In this document: piece by piece, positions 15,312 to 25,106 of the stretch
Numbering within the stretch: position 1 is the stretch's first letter
How the letters are laid out: every line of letters starts with the position of its first letter
DNA from: Afipia sp.
GTDB taxonomy: Bacteria; Pseudomonadota; Alphaproteobacteria; Rhizobiales; Xanthobacteraceae
Direction: 5' to 3'
Length of the DNA: 64,000 nt
NCBI GenBank assembly: GCA_016201045.1
Contig: JACQDM010000007.1
Span: 372,001-436,000, forward strand
Position numbers and translations under genes: made by a program
Notes under the pieces: generated by a model
Seen by the model: only the letters and a program-made list of their open reading frames with translations
Databases searched by the model: none
Told to the model about the DNA's origin: nothing

Positions 15312-17815
15312 GCAAACCCCGTCAGCTTTTCGGGCCGAGCCGCAATGCTGCCGTGGGGAAAATAGTGCGAGCCGATTGCATCGGCGAGATTGAGCAGGCC
15401 CTGTTCGAGCGCAAACAACGATTTGGTGTCGAACGATCCTGCTTCACCTGCCGTCATCGACGCCTGCAATGTCACCGCGAGACGATGCGGCGGATCGATT
15501 AGACCTCCTTCCCGCAGACCCGGAAGACTCGCGATATGTTCGTTCAGCGCGGCGATCTGGAAAGCGACGGAACGCGGATTGTAGGAGTCCAGAACCACGA
15601 GATCGCGCACCGGCGCCAGTAACGGGCCCACGAGATAGCGCGATCGGTAAGTGATTTGCGAGTCCGCGAGCGTCAGCAGAAGATCGAGGTCTTCGGACAT
15701 CGCCGTGTCGAAAGCAAACTGTCGCGCAAAACGAGCGGTATTGATCGCGCGCTCGACGCGGCGGCCCATTTCGAGAAAGCGCCAGCCTGCTGCGCGATTC
15801 ATGTTTTCCTGAGCAAGCCCCGCGAATGCGGCTAGGCCAAGCAGCGTGGCTTCGGCAGCCGCAATCATGGACTCGTCGTCCTCGGCCTTCGCCGACAGAA
15901 GATCGACCATCTCCGTGATCACGCGCCATGCGTCGGGCGACAGACGTTCGCGCAAGGTTGTCGCGGTGCGCTGAGCGGAGCGGACCAGCGACAACGCCGA
16001 ACCGAACCTGTCTTCCGCATAGAGAGCCTGCGCGACCGTCGCGCAGAGCTTGGCCCGGGTGGCCGGCGTCGCTGCGCCCCACGTCACAAGCAGGCGCTGA
16101 ATACGCTCGATTAGCGCATTGGCAGGTGAGGCGCCGCCTTTCCCTGAATCGCGCGCGGCGCTGCTCAGCGCGCGAACCAATCGTAACGTCGCTTCGGTGC
16201 GCTCGAGGTAGCGGCCGAGCCAGAACAGATTGTCGGCCGCGCGGCTCGGCACCCATCCTGCGATGCGCTTGATGCTGACGGAATCGCTCGGAGGCAGCAA
16301 ACTCGCTGCGGAAACCTGTTTGTCTGAAATGACCCACACATCGGCTGCGCTTGCACCCTCGCCCATCGAGACGGCACGCGCGTCGGGTTGTTCGGCAATT
16401 CTGCAAAATCCGCCGGGCATGATCGTCCAGCCGTTTGGCGTTGCGGCGGCGAACACGCGCAGCACGAACGGTCGCGGCGCGATGTGTCCGTCCTGCCAGA
16501 CGGGAGTGGTCGACAGCCGCACGAGTTCTTGACCGACATAGTCAATTCCACGATTGGTGATCGCATCCTTCAGTTTGGCGCGGTCGGCTTTCGATAGCGA
16601 CGCGCCGAGTACCGGGCCGTTCCCCGCAAATCCGGGCACGCCCTGCCCATACGCGCCCTCGATGGCCATGTCGTCGAGGCGCGAGAGCACTTCGTCGCGC
16701 GCAGACTTCTGCCCGCACCACCAAGTTGCGATATGCGGCATCTTCAGATCTTCGCCGAGAAGTCTTCGGCTGAGGCCCGGCAAAAATCCGAGCATCGTGC
16801 GCGATTCCATCACGCCCGAACCCGGCATGTTGGCGACCGCGACATTGCCCTTACGCAAGGCATCGATCAGCCCCGGCACGCCGAGCGTCGAACTGGCATC
16901 GAGTTCAAGCGGGTCGAGCGAATTCGAATCCACGCGCCGCAGCAGCACGTCGAGACGCTTTAGCCCAGCAACGGTTCGCACATGCAGGCGGTCGTCGCTG
17001 ACGGCGAGGTCATCGCCTTCAACGAGGAGGAAGCCGAGATAGCGCGCCAGCGTGGCGTGCTCGAAATAAGTTTCGCTGGAATTGCCGGGTGTCAAAAGTC
17101 CAATACGTGGTTCGTCGCGTTCGGCCACGGCCCGAAGACCGTTGCGAAAACCTTCAAAGAAAGGTGCGAGCCGCTCGACATTCATTGTACCGAACAGGCT
17201 GGTCATCGCGCGAGCCATCACAAGGCGGTTTTCGAGTGCATAACCCGCGCCCGATGGAGCCTGCGTGCGGTCGTTCAACACCCACCAGCGTCCGTCGGGG
17301 CCGCGTCCGATGTCCGCAGCGTAGAGGCTTAGATATTGCCCTCCCGGCGGATGCACGCCGCACACGGAACGCAGATAGTCCGCGCTTCCGGCAATCGCGG
17401 CAGCGGGAAGCGCGCCGTCAGCGACAAGCGTCCCTTTTCCGTAGAGATCGCGAAGGACCAGCTCGAATAGCTGCGCGCGCTGCTTGATGCCTTCCGATAT
17501 CTGCGCCCATTCGCCCGATCCGATCAGAAGCGGCAAATGGCTGAGCGGCCATGATCGGTCGGCCGTTTCGCCCGGCGCGCGGTATGAAACACCCGCATCG
17601 CGCATATGGCGATCAGCCGCGGAAAAGCGGCGCTCGATTTCTTGTGGCGCGAATTCAGAGAATGCGTTGAAGAATTGCGTCCAGACCGCACGCGGCGCGC
17701 CGTTGGCGTCGAGAAATTCATCCGGAATTCCCGGCAGCGGCGCGTAGGTGCGCGACCAGTGCAACAGGTCGATCTGGCCGGACTGCCCCGTTGCCTCCCC
17801 GTCCGTGCCTGCCAT
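15308..17815 (-). CDS. circularly permuted ATP-grasp protein fused to an alpha-E domain
   Basis: An 835-residue fusion. About residues 80-480 are the circularly permuted ATP-grasp ligase domain (WVLNDRTQAPSGAGYALENR, LLTPGNSSETYFEHATLARYLG, VLLRRVDSNSLDPLELDASSTLGVPGL, NMPGSGVMESRTMLGFLPGLSRRLLGEDL). About residues 515-820 are the all-helical alpha-E domain (VPSRAADNLFWLGRYLERTEATLRLVRAL). In many bacteria these are two adjacent genes; here they are one polypeptide. ATP-grasp enzymes form amide bonds through an acyl-phosphate, so a peptide-like product is predicted, but no substrate is known. It sits between a transglutaminase-DUF2126 gene (51 bases upstream) and an overlapping transglutaminase gene. 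Confidence 0.9.
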   Translation of the reverse strand: MAGTDGEATGQSGQIDLLHWSRTYAPLPGIPDEFLDANGAPRAVWTQFFNAFSEFAPQEIERRFSAADRHMRDAGVSYRAPGETADRSWPLSHLPLLIGSGEWAQISEGIKQRAQLFELVLRDLYGKGTLVADGALPAAAIAGSADYLRSVCGVHPPGGQYLSLYAADIGRGPDGRWWVLNDRTQAPSGAGYALENRLVMARAMTSLFGTMNVERLAPFFEGFRNGLRAVAERDEPRIGLLTPGNSSETYFEHATLARYLGFLLVEGDDLAVSDDRLHVRTVAGLKRLDVLLRRVDSNSLDPLELDASSTLGVPGLIDALRKGNVAVANMPGSGVMESRTMLGFLPGLSRRLLGEDLKMPHIATWWCGQKSARDEVLSRLDDMAIEGAYGQGVPGFAGNGPVLGASLSKADRAKLKDAITNRGIDYVGQELVRLSTTPVWQDGHIAPRPFVLRVFAAATPNGWTIMPGGFCRIAEQPDARAVSMGEGASAADVWVISDKQVSAASLLPPSDSVSIKRIAGWVPSRAADNLFWLGRYLERTEATLRLVRALSSAARDSGKGGASPANALIERIQRLLVTWGAATPATRAKLCATVAQALYAEDRFGSALSLVRSAQRTATTLRERLSPDAWRVITEMVDLLSAKAEDDESMIAAAEATLLGLAAFAGLAQENMNRAAGWRFLEMGRRVERAINTARFARQFAFDTAMSEDLDLLLTLADSQITYRSRYLVGPLLAPVRDLVVLDSYNPRSVAFQIAALNEHIASLPGLREGGLIDPPHRLAVTLQASMTAGEAGSFDTKSLFALEQGLLNLADAIGSHYFPHGSIAARPEKLTGFA

Positions 17816-17866
17816 TCCGATTCGCTCCCTGCCCGCGCGGCAATGTCGACTATTCCGGCGCGATCC

Positions 17867-20800
17867 TCAATGCGTCGGTGGCGTTCGCAGGTCGAGCGTC
17901 AGTGGAAATTCCAGCGTCCGCTCCTCGACCGGCACCTCGACCTTGCCCGGCGTGTGGCCGTGATCCTGAAACCGCGCCAACCGTCGCGCTTCGGCCTCAT
18001 ACGTGTTGACCGGCTTGGTGTCGTAACTGCGGCCGCCGGGATGCGCCACGTGATAGACGCAGCCGCCGAGCGAACGCCCGTTCCACGTGTCGATGATATC
18101 GAAGGTCAGCGGCGCGTGCACGGGAATGGTCGGATGCAAACCCGACGACGGCTGCCACGCCTTGAAGCGCACGCCGGCAATTGCCTCCCCCGAACGCCCG
18201 GTGCCTGTCATCGGCAAACGCCGTCCGTTGCAGGTGACGATGTGGCGGCCCTCGACGAAATCGTTGACCTTGACCTGCAAGCGCTCGACCGACGAGTCGA
18301 CATAGCGAACGGTTCCCCCTGCCGAGCTTTCCTCGCCGAGCACATGCCACGGCTCGAGCGCCTGCCGCAGCTCGAGCGAGACGCCGCCGTGTTGGACATG
18401 ACCGAAAACGGGAAAACGGAATTCGAGTTGGGCTTCATACCATTCCGGTTCGAAATCGTATCCCGACTGTTTCAGGTCAGCCAGCACGCCCTTGAAATCC
18501 TCCCAGATGAAATGCGGCAGCATGAAGCGGTCGTGCAGCGTCGTGCCCCAGCGGACGAAATTGCCGTCCTGCGGCTCGCGCCAGAATTTCGCGATCAGCG
18601 CGCGAATAATCAGTTGCTGCGCGAGACTCATGCGCGCGTCGGGCGGCATCTCAAGCGCACGAAACTCGACGAGACCCAGACGCCCCGTCGGACCGTCCGG
18701 CGAGTAGAGCTTGTCGATGCAGATCTCGGCGCGGTGCGTATTGCCCGTGATGTCGACGAGCAGATGACGGAAGACGCGATCGACCAGCCACAGCGGCACT
18801 TTCTCACCGTGCCTGGGAATTTGCGCCATCGCAATTTCGAGTTCGTAGAGCGCGTCATGCCGCGCCTCGTCGATGCGCGGCGCCTGACTGGTCGGCCCGA
18901 TGAACATGCCGGAGAACAGATAGGACAGCGACGGGTGGCGCTGCCAGTAAAGCACGATACTCTTCAACACATCCGGCCGCCGCAAAAACGGCGAGTCGGC
19001 CGGCTTCGCGCCGCCGACAACAACGTGATTGCCGCCGCCTGTGCCGGTATGACGGCCATCGGTGAGAAACTTGTTCGCGCCAAGCCGCACGTGCGCGGCT
19101 TCCTGATAGAGAGTCATTGTGATGTCGACGATGCCGCGCCAGTCCGTCGCCGGATGAATGTTGACTTCGATGACGCCGGGGTCCGGCGTCACCTTGATAA
19201 CGTCGACACGCGGATCGTAAGGTGGCGCATAGCCCTCGACGTGAACCTGAAGGTTCATATCCCTCGCAGTCGATTCAACAACGGCGATCAGTTCGAGATA
19301 ATCTTCAAGTTTCTCAACCGGCGGCATGAAGGCGCAGAGAATGCCATCGCGGATTTCGATCGACAGAGCCGTGCGAACGCCGGCCGTGCCGCCGAGCTGC
19401 TGTTCCTGAATATCTTGACGCGGAGCGGACGCCGCCTGTGCAGGAGCGGCGAAGACCGGGAGTTCCTCGCGCGGTTCGAGCGGGTCCTGTTCGACGACAT
19501 AGGGATAGTCGTCCGGCGGAATGTATTGCAGCGAATTCATCGGCAGCCGCAAGCCGAGCGGAGAATCTCCCGGCGTCAGAAACAGATTTCCGCGGCGAAG
19601 ATTCCATTTTTCGCTGCGCCACCGGCTTTTCGCCACCGCGTTCCAGCGCTGAACCGGAAGAACGTAACCACGCGGCACGTTCAGCCCCTGCTGAAACACC
19701 TGTGCCATGCGTGAGCGTTCTTCGGGGTCGGCGAGTTTGGAATCGCTCGGATCGACATTGTTGGGAAGGCTGTTCTCTTTCACCAGCCAATGGGTCTGAT
19801 CCTCATAGGCCGGCATCACGTGATCGGCCTCGACGCCGAGCTTGGCGGCAACACCTGTCGCAAATTTTTCCGCCTGTTCGATCTTCGCTGTATGCGGTCC
19901 GTCGATCGGCGCAATCAAATCGGGGTTGCTCCAGATCGGAACTCCGTCTTTGCGCCAGTAGAGACCGAAGGCCCAGCGCGGCAGGCTTTCGCCGGGATAC
20001 CATTTGCCCTGCCCATAGTGCAGCAGGCCACCGGGCGCAAAGCGCGTCCGCAGGCGGCGGATCAACCGATCGGCTATACCGCGCTTGGTCGGGCCGACCG
20101 CTGCGGTATTCCACTCAGCCGATTCAAGATCGTCGATCGACACAAATGTCGGCTCGCCGCCCATCGTAAGACGAACATCGTCGGCTTTGAGATCTGCATC
20201 GACTTTTTCGCCAAGCGCGTCGAGGCGCTTCCATGAACCGTCGGAAAACGGTTTGGTGATGCGCGGCGCTTCGTTGATGCGCTTGACACTCATCTCGAAG
20301 CCGAAGTCGGCGTTGCCCGCGCTGACCGCGCCGCTGATCGGCGCGGCGGTCCGATAGTGAGGTGCTGCGGCAACGGGGATATGGCCCTCGCCGGTCAGCA
20401 TGCCCGAGGTGACGTCAAACCCGATCCATCCCGCACCGGGGAGATAGACTTCCGCCCATGCATGCAGATCGGTGAAGTCCGCTTCGACTTCGCGCGGACC
20501 TTCGAGCGGATCGATGTCGGGAACAAGTTGGATGAGATAGCCGGACACGAAGCGCGCGGCCAATCCGAGATGGCGTAGCGTCTGAATCAACAACCACGCC
20601 GAGTCGCGGCACGAGCCGGAATTCGCCTTCAGCGTTTCCTCCGGAGACCATACACCGGGCTCCATCCGAATGATGTAGTTGATCTTCTCACGCAGCTTCG
20701 CGTTCAGCTCGACGAGAAAATTGACGGTGTTCTGCGCGTTGCGCGGAACCGTCGAGAGGAACTCCGCGAACAGCGGGGTCGGTGTCTCTGTCTTAAGATA

Positions 20801-21148
20801 CGGTGCGAGCTCGGCCGCAAGATCTGGCGGATAGGCAAACGGAAAAGTCTCGGCGTAGGGTTCGACGAAAAAATCGAACGGATTCACCACCGCCATCTCG
20901 GCGATGAAGTCGACTTCGACTTTGAACTCGGTCGTCGGCTCGGGAAAAACGAAACGCGCAAGCCAGTTTCCCTGCGGGTCCTGCTGCCAGTTGATGAAAT
21001 GCTTCTCGGGAAGAACCTTGAGCGAATATCCCGAAACTCGGGTCCGGCTATGCGGCGCGGGCCGAAGCCGGATCACCTGCGGTCCCAGGCTAACTGGCTG
21101 GTCATATTTGTAATGGGTGACGTGATGGAGAGCGACGGTGATCGACAC
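17867..21148 (-). CDS. transglutaminase-like/DUF2126 large protein
   Basis: A 1093-residue protein. The N-terminal 300 residues are a Transglut_N plus transglutaminase core with the triad C180 ([21 protein letters not shown]), H229 ([14 protein letters not shown]) and D245 ([10 protein letters not shown]). The remaining roughly 750 residues are DUF2126 ([90 protein letters not shown]), which resembles a glutamine-synthetase-like or other ligase fold in published fold predictions. It therefore pairs a hydrolase/transferase head with a probable ligase body. It lies in the operon between a zinc metallopeptidase and the ATP-grasp/alpha-E protein. The substrate is unknown. Confidence 0.9.
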   Translation of the reverse strand: MSITVALHHVTHYKYDQPVSLGPQVIRLRPAPHSRTRVSGYSLKVLPEKHFINWQQDPQGNWLARFVFPEPTTEFKVEVDFIAEMAVVNPFDFFVEPYAETFPFAYPPDLAAELAPYLKTETPTPLFAEFLSTVPRNAQNTVNFLVELNAKLREKINYIIRMEPGVWSPEETLKANSGSCRDSAWLLIQTLRHLGLAARFVSGYLIQLVPDIDPLEGPREVEADFTDLHAWAEVYLPGAGWIGFDVTSGMLTGEGHIPVAAAPHYRTAAPISGAVSAGNADFGFEMSVKRINEAPRITKPFSDGSWKRLDALGEKVDADLKADDVRLTMGGEPTFVSIDDLESAEWNTAAVGPTKRGIADRLIRRLRTRFAPGGLLHYGQGKWYPGESLPRWAFGLYWRKDGVPIWSNPDLIAPIDGPHTAKIEQAEKFATGVAAKLGVEADHVMPAYEDQTHWLVKENSLPNNVDPSDSKLADPEERSRMAQVFQQGLNVPRGYVLPVQRWNAVAKSRWRSEKWNLRRGNLFLTPGDSPLGLRLPMNSLQYIPPDDYPYVVEQDPLEPREELPVFAAPAQAASAPRQDIQEQQLGGTAGVRTALSIEIRDGILCAFMPPVEKLEDYLELIAVVESTARDMNLQVHVEGYAPPYDPRVDVIKVTPDPGVIEVNIHPATDWRGIVDITMTLYQEAAHVRLGANKFLTDGRHTGTGGGNHVVVGGAKPADSPFLRRPDVLKSIVLYWQRHPSLSYLFSGMFIGPTSQAPRIDEARHDALYELEIAMAQIPRHGEKVPLWLVDRVFRHLLVDITGNTHRAEICIDKLYSPDGPTGRLGLVEFRALEMPPDARMSLAQQLIIRALIAKFWREPQDGNFVRWGTTLHDRFMLPHFIWEDFKGVLADLKQSGYDFEPEWYEAQLEFRFPVFGHVQHGGVSLELRQALEPWHVLGEESSAGGTVRYVDSSVERLQVKVNDFVEGRHIVTCNGRRLPMTGTGRSGEAIAGVRFKAWQPSSGLHPTIPVHAPLTFDIIDTWNGRSLGGCVYHVAHPGGRSYDTKPVNTYEAEARRLARFQDHGHTPGKVEVPVEERTLEFPLTLDLRTPPTH

Positions 21149-21230
21149 AGCACTGCAACCTCAGTGGCAACTTTTTAAGCAGAACACTTGGGTGCAACGC
21201 GATCAAGCTCTAACAGCAAGCAAAAAATGC

Positions 21231-22382
21231 CTAAGTCCCGGGCGGATCGCCCGCCGTTTTTCGCAAAGCGGCAACGATGGCTTTGAAAAGCGAAATATCC
21301 GTCGCGTCGCCGGTTGGCCGTCCCGTCGCGATGGCAATGCGCTGATGCACGAAGGCAAGTTTGCCGACAATCAGGGGTTCGAGCGCAAACGGATAGAGAT
21401 CGGGCTGCCCCATGCTGCGCGTGATGGAATTAAGCGCGAAGGTCAGCGGCAGCCACGCGGCAATGAATTTTGAAATATCCGGCTCGTTGTAGATATCGAA
21501 ATCGATCGCGACTTTAAGAGGCTGCGCGCCCGGTGGAGACGTATTGACGCCGATACCGAAAGCGCTCACGGTTTCCAGCGTATCCACCATGTGAAGATAG
21601 TGCGCGAAGGTTTCCGCCCAGTCTTCCCAAGGATGCGATGTGGCGTATGCGCTGACGAACCGATCCGGCCAGTCAGCGGGCGGTCCATCGGCGTAATAGA
21701 CTTGAAGCGACTCACCGTAGTCGCGCCGTTCGTCGCCGAAAAATTCGCGGAAGGCGTCGAGTCCACCCGCGTCGCGCACCAGTTCGTTCCAGTAATAGTG
21801 GCCGACTTCGTGGCGGAAGTGGCCGAGCAGCGTCCGATAGGGTTCGCCCATCGCGGTGCGCCGCGCCTCGCGCTCGGCGTCGTCCGCTTCGGCGATGTTG
21901 ATGGTGATGAGGCCATCCTCGTGCCCGGTCAGAACGGTCGGCGCCAGAGACATGCCTTCATTGGGATCCGACAGAAAATCGAAAACCAGCCCTTCAGGGT
22001 CGGCGGGCCTTCGCGTCGGTGGGAGGCCGAAACGCAACAGCGTGTAGAACAGACGCCGCTTTGCAATTTCCAGAAGACGCCAGCGCTGAAAATTGCGGTG
22101 GCTCGACAAATCCGGAATGACCTTGTTGTGGCGGCAGGCGACGCAAAACAATTCCGGATCGCCGTCATCGACAAGCCAGTTGCAAGCGTCATGTTCGACA
22201 TTCTTGCAAAAGCGGACATGCCGCACGGGCGCCGCCATCGTGCGCCAGATTTCGTTCTTTGACTCCAGCGTCACCATTTTGAGATCGCCGGGATGGAAGC
22301 CCACCCAGTGGCTGCAGTTGCTGCAGCGTGCGTTCTCGAAATGAAGGAGATGTCCGCAGGACTGGCAGGCCGACAAATTCAT
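21231..22382 (-). CDS. zinc-ribbon gluzincin-type metallopeptidase (putative)
   Basis: A 383-residue protein. The N-terminus is a zinc ribbon (C6-x2-C9 and C20-x2-C23), followed by a second set of cysteines (C59, C67, C80, C83). The catalytic domain has HEVGH at 191-195 (HExxH zinc site with Glu as base), and EDWAETFAHYLHMVDTLETV provides the third ligand Glu of a gluzincin. This matches the putative zinc-binding metallopeptidase family (PF15887-like). It is the first gene of the transglutaminase/ATP-grasp operon and is divergent from cyanase. A cytosolic peptidase acting on the operon's product or target is inferred. No signal peptide is seen. Confidence 0.8.
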   Translation of the reverse strand: MNLSACQSCGHLLHFENARCSNCSHWVGFHPGDLKMVTLESKNEIWRTMAAPVRHVRFCKNVEHDACNWLVDDGDPELFCVACRHNKVIPDLSSHRNFQRWRLLEIAKRRLFYTLLRFGLPPTRRPADPEGLVFDFLSDPNEGMSLAPTVLTGHEDGLITINIAEADDAEREARRTAMGEPYRTLLGHFRHEVGHYYWNELVRDAGGLDAFREFFGDERRDYGESLQVYYADGPPADWPDRFVSAYATSHPWEDWAETFAHYLHMVDTLETVSAFGIGVNTSPPGAQPLKVAIDFDIYNEPDISKFIAAWLPLTFALNSITRSMGQPDLYPFALEPLIVGKLAFVHQRIAIATGRPTGDATDISLFKAIVAALRKTAGDPPGT

Positions 22383-22464
22383 AAGTTCATTGATACTTCA
22401 GTTATCCGGATTGCCGAAGCCATGCTCCGTTCCACAATCGGCGGACGGCCGAATAGTTTCCCGA

Positions 22465-22480
22465 TGGCACGATCTTTGCG
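22465..22480 (+). promoter_or_regulatory. sigma-54 (RpoN) promoter of cynS
   Basis: TGGCACGATCTTTGCG matches the consensus TGGCACG-N4-TTGC at every fixed position. The GG (22466-22467) and GC (22478-22479) doublets are separated by ten bases. The predicted transcription start is near 22491, giving a leader of about 37 bases before the cyanase ATG. RpoN control fits nitrogen acquisition from cyanate. Confidence 0.85.
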
Positions 22481-22527
22481 TTCTAAATTTTGCAATTTCC
22501 GGCCTCATTCCGATCAGGAGACCCATC

Positions 22528-23010
22528 ATGAAACGTTCCGATCTCACCGAAAAGCTGCTCGACATCAAGCGCGAGAAGGGTTGGACGTGGAAGTACATCT
22601 GCGACAAAATTGGCGGCTACTCCGAAGTGCTGATCGTCGGCGCGATCCTCGGCCAAATGAAGCTCACCAAGCCGCAAGCCGCGAACGCTGCCGAACTGTT
22701 CGGCCTCTCGAAATCGGAAACTACCATGCTTAACGAGACGCCGATGCGCGGCATGCCGATGCCGCCGACCGACCCATTGATCTATCGCTTCTACGAACTG
22801 GTGATGGTCAACGGACCGGCTTGGAAAGCTCTCATCGAAGAGGAATACGGCGACGGCATCATGTCGGCGATTGATTTCGACATGGTGATGGAGCGTCTGC
22901 CGAATCCGAAAGGCGATCGCGTCAAAATCACGATGTCCGGCAAATTTCTGCCCTACAAATATTACGGCGCGAGCGGCAACGTGCCGGAATACGGTTTCAA
23001 GGAAGGCTGA
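22528..23010 (+). CDS. cynS: cyanate hydratase (cyanase)
   Basis: A 160-residue cyanase, which converts cyanate plus bicarbonate to ammonia and CO2. The N-terminal helical domain (residues 1-75, KLLDIKREKGWTWKYICDKIGG) resembles a POU/HTH fold. The C-terminal dimerising domain holds the catalytic residues R87, E90 and S113 (PLIYRFYE, IMSAIDF), with the same spacing as Arg96, Glu99 and Ser122 of the E. coli enzyme. CAGGAGA lies seven bases before the ATG. No cynT carbonic anhydrase, cynX or nitrate/cyanate ABC transporter is adjacent. It is driven by a sigma-54 promoter, so it is probably a nitrogen-limitation gene. Confidence 0.95.
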   Translation: MKRSDLTEKLLDIKREKGWTWKYICDKIGGYSEVLIVGAILGQMKLTKPQAANAAELFGLSKSETTMLNETPMRGMPMPPTDPLIYRFYELVMVNGPAWKALIEEEYGDGIMSAIDFDMVMERLPNPKGDRVKITMSGKFLPYKYYGASGNVPEYGFKEG

Positions 23011-23014
23011 TCGC

Positions 23015-24289
23015 TTACGGCATCAGCCGGATCGCGTCGTTGAAAAAATCCGGGCCGCCGAAGTTTCCAGACTTCAGCGCCATCACGGCTTCGCCGCGCT
23101 GCCAGCCGACGGCGCGGAGCACCGGCACACCCGGAGCGATCTCCGCGTCAACAAAAAAACCGGGCACGCCGAGGCGATCGACCACCGCACCGGACGTTTC
23201 GCCGCCCGCAATCACGAAACGGCGCACGCCCGCGTCCGCAAGCCTCTCGCTAATTGTCGCCATCGCCTGTTCGATGGCGTGACCGGCGGCGACGCGTCCG
23301 TGCTTCTTCTGAACGGCGGCGACTTGATCGGGGGTTAAACTGCTGACGATCAGGATCGGCCTGTTTCCGAGATGCGGCCTCGCCCAATCCAGCGCCCGCG
23401 CAACTTCTGCATCTCCCGTCACGATGGCTTCGGGATCGAGGTGCAGCACCGGCATCGACTTTTCGGCTTCCATGACTTGTGCCAGCGTCGCCTGCGAGCA
23501 ACTACCCGCGAGACATGCCACTGGGCCGCCGACCGGCTTCTCGTTTGCGATTGACGCTTGCGCAAGTGTCGTTCCTCTCGCGATAATCGCGCGCGCGAGT
23601 CCCAGTCCTATGCCAGACGCGCCAACCGAAAGCCGATGGCCGATTGCTGCCTTGCCGATAATTTCCAGATGGGAGTCGAATACAGCATCGACGATCGCTG
23701 CGCCCGTACCTTGCACCAAAAGCTCATCAAGCCGCTTGCGAACGGCATCCGCGCCCTTCGCGACGGTTGCAAGATCAACAAGCGCTATATTTGTTTGGCT
23801 CTGGCGCGACAGTACTCGAACCAGATTCGAATCGTGCATCGGATTGAGGGGATGATCTTTCAGCGGGCTTTCGTTGAGCGGAACGCTGCCGATGAAAAGA
23901 TTGCCCTGAAACACCGTGCGCCCGGTTCCGGGAAACGCCGGCGTCACCAATACGATGGCGTCGCCGGAATCCGCGCGCAGCGCATCCATCACCGGGCCGA
24001 TATTACCCTTGTCGGTGGAATCGAATGTCGAGCAAATTTTGAACAGCACATGCGCGGCACCCTGCCCGCGCAGCCAGCGTTCCGCAGCGCGCGATCGCTG
24101 GACGGCGTCGGCCGCCGCGATCGAACGACTTTTGAGAGACACGACGACTGCATCGACATCGGGAAGCGCCAAACCATCGTCGGGCACGCCTATGGTTTGC
24201 ACCGTGCGCATTCCGCTTCGTGTGAGCGTGTTGGCGAGATCGGACGCGCCGGTGTAGTCGTCGGCGATACATCCGAGCGCGAGCGTCAT
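23015..24289 (-). CDS. otnK: four-carbon acid sugar kinase (3-oxo-tetronate 4-kinase)
   Basis: A 424-residue kinase of the DUF1537 family, which phosphorylates 3-oxo-tetronate at C4 with ATP. The N-terminal domain begins LGCIADDYTGASDLANTLTRSGMRT (acid-sugar-binding loop DDxTGA). FKICSTFDSTDKGNIGPVMDAL and VTPAFPGTGRTVFQGNLFIG are conserved. The C-terminal nucleotide-binding domain has RFVIAGGETSGAVVDRLGV. The start overlaps the end of the isomerase gene by four bases (ATGA), showing translational coupling. It is the last gene of the ltnD-otnI-otnK operon. It should take the product of the dehydrogenase/isomerase and hand phosphorylated 3-oxo-tetronate to the OtnC decarboxylase encoded divergently. 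Confidence 0.93.
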   Translation of the reverse strand: MTLALGCIADDYTGASDLANTLTRSGMRTVQTIGVPDDGLALPDVDAVVVSLKSRSIAAADAVQRSRAAERWLRGQGAAHVLFKICSTFDSTDKGNIGPVMDALRADSGDAIVLVTPAFPGTGRTVFQGNLFIGSVPLNESPLKDHPLNPMHDSNLVRVLSRQSQTNIALVDLATVAKGADAVRKRLDELLVQGTGAAIVDAVFDSHLEIIGKAAIGHRLSVGASGIGLGLARAIIARGTTLAQASIANEKPVGGPVACLAGSCSQATLAQVMEAEKSMPVLHLDPEAIVTGDAEVARALDWARPHLGNRPILIVSSLTPDQVAAVQKKHGRVAAGHAIEQAMATISERLADAGVRRFVIAGGETSGAVVDRLGVPGFFVDAEIAPGVPVLRAVGWQRGEAVMALKSGNFGGPDFFNDAIRLMP

Positions 24290-25086
24290 GCTTTGGCTCC
24301 GGCGCGCGCCTTTGCGTAAGGCTTGAACCAGCCAAGACCGTCCTCGGTCTTGGCCTTGGGCCGATACTCGCAGCCGACAAAACCTTTGTACCCAAGACGG
24401 TCCAGTTCATCGAACAGGAACGAATAGTTCAGTTCCTCATCAGCTGGCTCGTTGCGCGACGGCACGCTCGCAATCTGAATATGACCGATCAGCGGCATCA
24501 TAGCGCGCAACGCCATGGTCACGTCGCCGTGCACGATTTGACGATGGTAGATGTCGAACTGAAGTTTCAGGTTTGGCAATTTCATGTCTTCGATGAGCCG
24601 CAGCGCAAAATCAAAATCGTTGAGAAAGTAGCCCGGCACGTCCCGCTGGTTGATCGGTTCGATCACACAGTCGATGTCGTGTTTTGCGAACGCCTCCGCC
24701 GTCCATGCCACGGCGCGGCGGAATGAATCCACGTTTTTCTGCTCGCGGCTATCGGCGATGCCAGCCATCATGTGCAGGCGCTTCACGCCGGTTGCGGCCG
24801 CATATGGCAATGCCTTCTGAACGCTTGCTTTCAACTCACCGAACCGATCCGGCAACGCTGCAAAGCCGCGTTCGCCCGCCGCCCAGTCGCCCGGATACAG
24901 ATTGAACAACGCCTGAGTGAGGCCGTTGCGATGCAGCCGCTCGCCGACATCATCAGCCGGAAAATCGTAAGGAAACAGAAATTCGACTGCGTCGAAGCCT
25001 GCATCCGCAGCCGCAGCGAAGCGATCGAGGAATGGCACTTCATTGAACATCATGGAGAGATTGGCGGCAAAACGCGGCATGGACAA
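24286..25086 (-). CDS. otnI: 2-oxo-tetronate isomerase (hydroxypyruvate isomerase-like)
   Basis: A 266-residue TIM-barrel protein of the xylose-isomerase-like (Hyi) superfamily. MPRFAANLSMMFNEVPFLDRFAAAADAGFDAVEFLFPYDFP is the typical opening. VIEPINQRDVPGYFLND, LQFDIYHRQIVHGDVT and FVGCEYRPK supply the metal-binding Glu, Asp/His and Glu. In tetronate pathways OtnI interconverts 2-oxo- and 3-oxo-tetronate. Hydroxypyruvate isomerase (Hyi) is the alternative name for close homologues, but the neighbours ltnD, otnK and otnC favour the tetronate role. It starts 21 bases after the dehydrogenase stop. Confidence 0.9.
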   Translation of the reverse strand: MSMPRFAANLSMMFNEVPFLDRFAAAADAGFDAVEFLFPYDFPADDVGERLHRNGLTQALFNLYPGDWAAGERGFAALPDRFGELKASVQKALPYAAATGVKRLHMMAGIADSREQKNVDSFRRAVAWTAEAFAKHDIDCVIEPINQRDVPGYFLNDFDFALRLIEDMKLPNLKLQFDIYHRQIVHGDVTMALRAMMPLIGHIQIASVPSRNEPADEELNYSFLFDELDRLGYKGFVGCEYRPKAKTEDGLGWFKPYAKARAGAKA

Positions 25087-25106
25087 TCCAACAGCTTGAG
25101 TGATTT

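Noticed and set aside
17606-19714. 702-codon open frame antisense to the DUF2126 gene
   Set aside because: Arg-rich low-quality sequence with no motif; the opposite strand encodes a clearly conserved protein.
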